Position numbers and translations under genes: made by a program
Origin: Pseudoselenomonas ruminantium
GTDB taxonomy: Bacteria; Bacillota; Negativicutes; Selenomonadales; Selenomonadaceae
Direction: 5' to 3'
NCBI RefSeq assembly: GCF_900142515.1
Contig: NZ_FRBC01000009.1
Span: forward strand, 1 to 64,000
Length of the DNA stretch: 64,000 bases
Shown here: positions 60,306-64,000 of the stretch, one piece after another
How the letters are laid out: every line of letters starts with the position of its first letter
How positions within the stretch are numbered: position 1 is the first letter of the stretch
Notes under the pieces: generated by a model
Database searches by the model: none
Seen by the model: only the letters and a program-made list of their open reading frames with translations
What the model was told of the DNA's origin: nothing

Positions 60306-60965
60306 ATGGATGTCAACATGATTTCTTCTTTGTCGCAACAGACCGCAGCGGTGAAGGCTAACTATACGAAGACCACCACCACCACGACAAATGATGCGAC
60401 AAAGGAAACCACAACCACGACCAGCGAGGCTTTTTCGGTGGATATTTCCGCTGAAGCAAAGAAAGCTTCAACGGCTATGGACAAGCTTACCAGTGAGCAG
60501 GTTGACGCTTTGCAGGATGGCATCAACAAGAGCTATCAGCTGATGATCAAGACACTCACGGAGCAGAACGCCAAATTGCAAGGTTATCTCGATGAAGGCA
60601 TCGGCAAGCTGAATTTTGACGGTATCCTGTTCGGCACGGATAAGTTTGCCCTGCCGCCTGTAGGCACGACTCCGGAAGAGGCCGCAGAGGCCATTGGCGA
60701 GGGCGGTGCGTATTCGGTTGATAGTGTGGCCAGCCGCATCATGGACATGGCGACAGCTATTGCCGGCAATGATCCGGAGAAACTGAAGATGATGCAGGAC
60801 GCTGTGGAAGAAGGGTTCAAGCAGGCTGGTATCACTTGGAAGGACGCGATGGGGCAGGACGAGATGCCACAGATCACCAAGGATACGCATGCTGAGATCA
60901 CCAATCGCTTTGATAAGCTCTATGAGCAGATGGGCGTGAAGCAGTCGGCGAAAATGGAAGAATGA
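60306..60965 (+). CDS. Unrecognised protein under a flagellar-type promoter
   Basis: I do not recognise the family. The 219-residue soluble product starts with a Thr-rich low-complexity stretch (about residues 18-42) and the phrase FSVDISAEAKKAS (about 43-55), seen in many flagella-associated and exported proteins. The remainder is helical, with a hydrophobic middle (about 75-150). There is no signal peptide. Of two in-frame ATGs, 60306 has the better distance to AGGAGG. The sigma-28 site upstream and a strong terminator after make it a single-gene unit, perhaps part of motility. Confidence 0.78.
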   Translation: MDVNMISSLSQQTAAVKANYTKTTTTTTNDATKETTTTTSEAFSVDISAEAKKASTAMDKLTSEQVDALQDGINKSYQLMIKTLTEQNAKLQGYLDEGIGKLNFDGILFGTDKFALPPVGTTPEEAAEAIGEGGAYSVDSVASRIMDMATAIAGNDPEKLKMMQDAVEEGFKQAGITWKDAMGQDEMPQITKDTHAEITNRFDKLYEQMGVKQSAKMEE

Positions 60966-60975
60966 TTACAGGCTT

Positions 60976-61010
60976 AGCGGTCGCTATGTGGAAATGGCGG
61001 CCGCTTTTTT
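60976..61010 (+). terminator. Terminator after the 60306 gene
   Basis: AGCGGTCGC pairs with GCGGCCGCT (one G-T) and is followed by TTTTTT. Confidence 0.9.
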
Positions 61011-61047
61011 AGTTTTTGGACAGGATGTATCAGCGTGGGTTGCTTGA

Positions 61048-61412
61048 TGTGAGACAGAGGCATTTAAGCGATTCTTTGCTGGCACATCTGGATTCCCTGA
61101 TTTCAAGAAAAAAGCGCGTCATGATGTTAAACTGTATTTTCCTCGTAACAATAAGGGTGATTGGAAAATATGGCGGTAACCGTCAGCGATGGCAGAGTTT
61201 TCAAGAATATCAATAAGGGGTTGAAGGTCAAACGATTGGAGAAGCGACTTCGGAGAGAGCAGAGGCACCTTAGTCGTAAATATGAGTTCAGGAAAAAGAA
61301 AGGTGGTAAAACTGCTACTGCCTCTGCAAACATAGATAAGCAAAAGTTAAAGGTGCATCGGGAAGTTGAAAGATTCTATCCAAGCGCTAAAACTTGCTAG
61401 GTTTGCGGGCAT
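61048..61412 (+). pseudogene. Decayed tnpB (IS200/IS605 family) remnant
   Basis: One frame from about 61048 reads EAFKRFFAGTSGFPDFKKK and LYFPRNNKGDWKIW, which are typical TnpB phrases. A second frame from about 61161 reads ENMAVTVSDGRVFKNI, then a K/R-rich helix (LEKRLRREQRHLSRKY). It then jumps to the zinc-finger phrase FYPSAKTC, a stop, and VCGHIH. The stretch with the first catalytic aspartate and most of the RuvC core is missing, and there is a frameshift plus the in-frame stop TAG at 61398. No tnpA or guide RNA end is visible. It is dead. Confidence 0.8.
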
Positions 61413-61453
61413 ATACACTTTTGTTTATGTTTTTAGTAGCAGAATGGAAACGA

Positions 61454-62023
61454 ATGCCCCAGACAAATCCCCGCAAGGGTGTGTTGAAACGACTGGCTGA
61501 ATTGGAGAAGCTTTGTGAAGGGTTGACGGTTCAGGTGGAGGAACTGACGGCAGAACGTAATCGGTATCGGGAAAACTACGAAGATACGCTGGTGGAAAAT
61601 ATCCGTTTGCAAGAAAAGCTGACGGAAATCCGGGAACGGCTGCGGCAATATGAGCCTTTGGAGGTGAAGGAGACCGTGCCGATGGAGGTGGCTTCAGCTG
61701 ACACGCTGGTGGCCGTGGAGGAGAGCCTGGCCGTTGACTGTTTCGCTGACCTGCCGCTGAAGGTGGCGGTGATTGGCGGCACGGATGCCTGGCAGGCGAA
61801 GGTCATGGAGCGCCATCCGGGGTTCAAGGTCATTGGCAGCAGCAAGAATTTTGACCGGGATAAGCTCAGCGGCACGGATATCCTGGTCATCAACACCAAT
61901 GCTGTATCCCATGCCTGCACGCAAAAGGCGAAAGGCGAAGTGGACAGAGGAACCGAGGTGCTCACCATCTCGACCAACAATCTGGATATCCTGGACAAGA
62001 AGATCATGGCGATACTGGCGTGA
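61454..62023 (+). CDS. DUF2325 protein with coiled coil
   Basis: This 189-residue protein has a coiled-coil N-terminus (about residues 8-75, heptads of L, E and K) and a C-terminal DUF2325 domain (about 98-189: LKVAVIGGTDAWQAKV, GTDILVINTNAVSHACTQKAKGE). The domain has a Rossmann-like shape and unknown function. The start is uncertain: the ATG at 61454 has no good ribosome binding site, and the tnpB relic lies directly upstream, so the original leader may have been lost. A strong terminator follows. Confidence 0.75.
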   Translation: MPQTNPRKGVLKRLAELEKLCEGLTVQVEELTAERNRYRENYEDTLVENIRLQEKLTEIRERLRQYEPLEVKETVPMEVASADTLVAVEESLAVDCFADLPLKVAVIGGTDAWQAKVMERHPGFKVIGSSKNFDRDKLSGTDILVINTNAVSHACTQKAKGEVDRGTEVLTISTNNLDILDKKIMAILA

Positions 62024-62040
62024 TGGCCGCCATACAGCCA

Positions 62041-62076
62041 AGCCCCTTTCGCACTGCGCAGGCGAAGGGGGCTTTG
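62041..62076 (+). terminator. Terminator after the DUF2325 gene
   Basis: AGCCCCTTTCGC pairs with GCGAAGGGGGCT (one mismatch) and is followed by TTG and T-rich bases. Confidence 0.82.
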
Positions 62077-62143
62077 TATCTGCCTTTATGGATTTTGCCT
62101 GCTGAATATGATAAGATTAAGTGACACAGAGGAGGGAAAATCC

Positions 62144-62512
62144 ATGAAAAGAATCCTGATGTTCCTGAAATTGTTCCGTTATGACCTGCTGGTGATGCTG
62201 GTGGCCTTGAAGCACCGGGATACGCCGAAGAATGTGAAGGGGCTGTTGCTGGCGGCAATCTTATATCTGGTAAGTCCTATCGATCTGCTTCCGGATGCCA
62301 TTCCTTTGGCTGGCATCATTGATGATGCGGTGATCGTACCCACGGCCATCATGGGGCTGACGAATATGCTGCCTGGTCATGTGCGTCATTATGCTGAGGA
62401 CCAGGCGGGGAAGATGCTGCGCTATATGCCGGCCATTCTGGCGGCGACTACCCTGTTTGTCGTCTGCTGGCTGGGACTTATCGTGTACGGACTTTATAAG
62501 TTGATTTTTTGA
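62144..62512 (+). CDS. YkvA-like DUF1232 membrane protein
   Basis: This 122-residue protein holds the DUF1232 core ALKHRDTPKNVKGLLLAAI, LYLVSPIDLLPDAIP and GIIDDAVIVPTA, plus a C-terminal membrane segment (about 97-120). The function of the family is unknown. The ATG at 62144 lies seven bases after AGGAGGG; the longer frame from 62108 does not. The topB gene begins eight bases after the stop. Confidence 0.85.
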   Translation: MKRILMFLKLFRYDLLVMLVALKHRDTPKNVKGLLLAAILYLVSPIDLLPDAIPLAGIIDDAVIVPTAIMGLTNMLPGHVRHYAEDQAGKMLRYMPAILAATTLFVVCWLGLIVYGLYKLIF

Positions 62513-62519
62513 GGTGTAA

Positions 62520-64000
62520 GTGAAATTGCGTTTATATATTGCCGAGAAGCCCAGCATGGGCAGGGAAATTGCCAAGTGCCTGAAGGGGCCGGTGCGCCGC
62601 TGTGATGGGTATCTGGAAACCGGGGAAGGCGTGGTGACCTGGCTCTTTGGCCATATCCTGCGGCAGGCGGAGCCGGATGAGTATGATCCGAAGTACAAAA
62701 GATGGCGGGCGGAGGATCTGCCGATCATCCCGCAGCAGTGGAAGCTTTTCGTGGATAAATCCTGCGAAAAGCAGTTTGCCATCGTCAAGGGGCTGATCGA
62801 CCGCTGTGATGAAATCGTGCATGGCGGTGACCCTGACCGTGAGGGGCAGTTGTTGGTCGATGAGGTGCTGGATTATCTGGGCAATAAGAAGCCGGTCAAG
62901 CGCATCCTGCTCAATGCCTTGGATGAAGCCAGCATCAAGAAGGCCAATGCCAATCTGCGGGAGAACAGCGAGTTCTTCAATCTCAAGCAGTCGGCACTGG
63001 CTCGGGCGCGGGCGGACTGGCTTATCGGCATGAATCTGTCACGGGCCTATACGCTGGCGGCCCGCCGGGCCGGCCATGACAAGCTGGTGCTGCCCATCGG
63101 CCGGGTGAAGACGCCGACGCTGTCGCTCGTGGTGCGGCGGGAGCGGGAAATCGAGAATTTCAAGCCCGTGGATTACTATACCATCAAGGCGGAATTTGCC
63201 CATGCAAACGGCATTTTTGCCGCGCAGTGGAAGCCCAAGGATACCATGGCGGGACTGGATAGCGAGAACCGCCTGATCGACAAGAAGATTGCCGAGGCCA
63301 AGCTGGCTGAGTTCCAGCAGGAGCCGCGGGAAGGTGTCATCTCTGCCTATCAGAAGACAAAGAAGCAGGAGCCGCAGCCCCTGCCCTTTTCCCTGTCCTC
63401 CTTGCAGGTGCTGGCAGGCAAGATGTTTGGCTATGCTCCGCAGGTGGTTCTCGATACGGCCCAGAAGCTCTACGAGAAGAAGCTTACGACGTATCCCCGT
63501 TCGGACTGTGAATATCTGCCGACCAACCAGTTCGGCGATGCCACGAAAATCATCACGAATCTGGCGCAGGCCGGGGATGAACGCCTGGCGGGCTGGACAA
63601 GCGGCGTGGATACGAAAAGCAAGAGCCGGGCTTGGAACGACAAGAAGATTTCGGCCCATCATGCCATTATCCCGACCACGGTCAAAGCCGATATGCTGAT
63701 GATGACCACGGAGGAACGCAATCTCTATTTCCTGATCGCCCGCGGCTATATGGCCCAGTTCTATCCGGTGCATCTCTATGACCAGACCAAGGTGGAGGTC
63801 ACCTATAAGGATGAACTCTTCACGGCCAGCGGCCGCACGGAACGGGATTTGGGCTGGAAGGTCATGTATCAGGCGGCGAAGAAAAAAGCCGCCGCTGATG
63901 ATAATGACAGTGACAATGAGAATGAGGAAAGTGACGGCACTCTGCCGGTCATGAAGAAAAAGGACAGCGTCACCTATGAGAAGGGCGCGATGACCCAGCG
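62520..64000 (+). CDS. topB: DNA topoisomerase III (TopB), truncated by the window edge
   Basis: A type IA topoisomerase of which about 493 codons are visible. The frame starts with GTG 62520, six bases after GAGG. The TOPRIM domain opens with YIAEKPSMGREIAK and holds the GGDPDREGQLLVDEVL acidic motif. The catalytic tyrosine is residue 325 in TTYPRSDCEYLP, close to position 328 in E. coli TopB. An acidic low-complexity stretch (about residues 459-475, D/N/E-rich) follows before the edge. It relaxes negative supercoils and separates linked chromosomes. The gene continues past the window. Confidence 0.94.
   Translation, partial: MKLRLYIAEKPSMGREIAKCLKGPVRRCDGYLETGEGVVTWLFGHILRQAEPDEYDPKYKRWRAEDLPIIPQQWKLFVDKSCEKQFAIVKGLIDRCDEIVHGGDPDREGQLLVDEVLDYLGNKKPVKRILLNALDEASIKKANANLRENSEFFNLKQSALARARADWLIGMNLSRAYTLAARRAGHDKLVLPIGRVKTPTLSLVVRREREIENFKPVDYYTIKAEFAHANGIFAAQWKPKDTMAGLDSENRLIDKKIAEAKLAEFQQEPREGVISAYQKTKKQEPQPLPFSLSSLQVLAGKMFGYAPQVVLDTAQKLYEKKLTTYPRSDCEYLPTNQFGDATKIITNLAQAGDERLAGWTSGVDTKSKSRAWNDKKISAHHAIIPTTVKADMLMMTTEERNLYFLIARGYMAQFYPVHLYDQTKVEVTYKDELFTASGRTERDLGWKVMYQAAKKKAAADDNDSDNENEESDGTLPVMKKKDSVTYEKGAMTQ

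Noticed and set aside
61394-61453. Longer N-terminus for the DUF2325 protein
   Set aside because: The extra 20 codons read through the end of the tnpB relic and carry no ribosome site.

Overview
The window reads as chromosomal DNA from a diderm Firmicute of the class Negativicutes, most likely a Selenomonas or Mitsuokella relative. It carries Firmicute-type housekeeping genes (the secG-est-rnr-smpB block, ComEB, strong GGAGG ribosome binding sites, many TTG starts). It also carries a nearly complete set of genes for building a Gram-negative outer membrane. Coding density is high, almost all genes lie on the + strand, and I saw no rRNA, tRNA, CRISPR array or intact prophage. Coordinates, motifs and repeats were read by eye; no database search was possible.

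Positions 487-39421 form one long envelope superoperon. It starts with phospholipid trafficking (mlaE, mlaF and an mlaD with a beta-rich tail), a TolC-like protein and a giant TamB. Next come a sigma factor with an adjacent single-pass membrane protein, BamA, an unrecognised outer-membrane-like protein and three Skp/OmpH-type proteins. The Raetz pathway follows (lpxD, a first lpxL, lpxC, fabZ, lpxA, lpxI, lpxB, msbA, a fused waaA-lpxK), then Kdo synthesis (kdsB, kdsA, kdsD, kdsC), a second lpxL and the Lpt inner machinery (lptC, lptA, lptB, one lptF/G permease). The tail holds a DUF3084 protein, a RuvC-like nuclease, a dCMP deaminase, WecA/TagO-like and WecB-like enzymes and an AtpI-like protein. 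Genes are translationally coupled or a few bases apart. Internal promoters lie before skp, lpxB and wecA, and hairpins lie before lpxA and after lpxI. LptD, LptE, MlaA/B/C and LpxH are not in the window.

Positions 39461-53497 are mixed housekeeping genes: a small conserved-looking protein, a GNAT enzyme, a DUF815 ATPase, a DUF218 protein, a MATE exporter, an unrecognised 497-residue protein, a phosphohexomutase, SecG, esterase, RNase R, SmpB and an amino-acid permease. Positions 54187-60145 hold redox genes: a molybdopterin oxidoreductase with its polyferredoxin, and a DmsB-like ferredoxin beside a PucR/CdaR-type regulator. An ECF transporter S component and a low-molecular-weight tyrosine phosphatase sit between them. 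The right end has a gene behind a flagellar-type sigma-28 promoter, a dead tnpB relic, DUF2325 and DUF1232 genes, and a truncated topB.

Three families of non-coding repeats sit in the intergenic spaces. One is a roughly 600-bp foldback element (53513-54117, partial copy at 1-348). One is a three-hairpin element with compensatory changes between copies (27829 and 48591). One is a roughly 105-bp palindromic repeat (14739, 37902, 52027). The best candidates for undescribed biology are the foldback element, the sigma factor/membrane protein pair inside the envelope operon, the unknown beta-rich protein behind BamA and the three-member Skp family.
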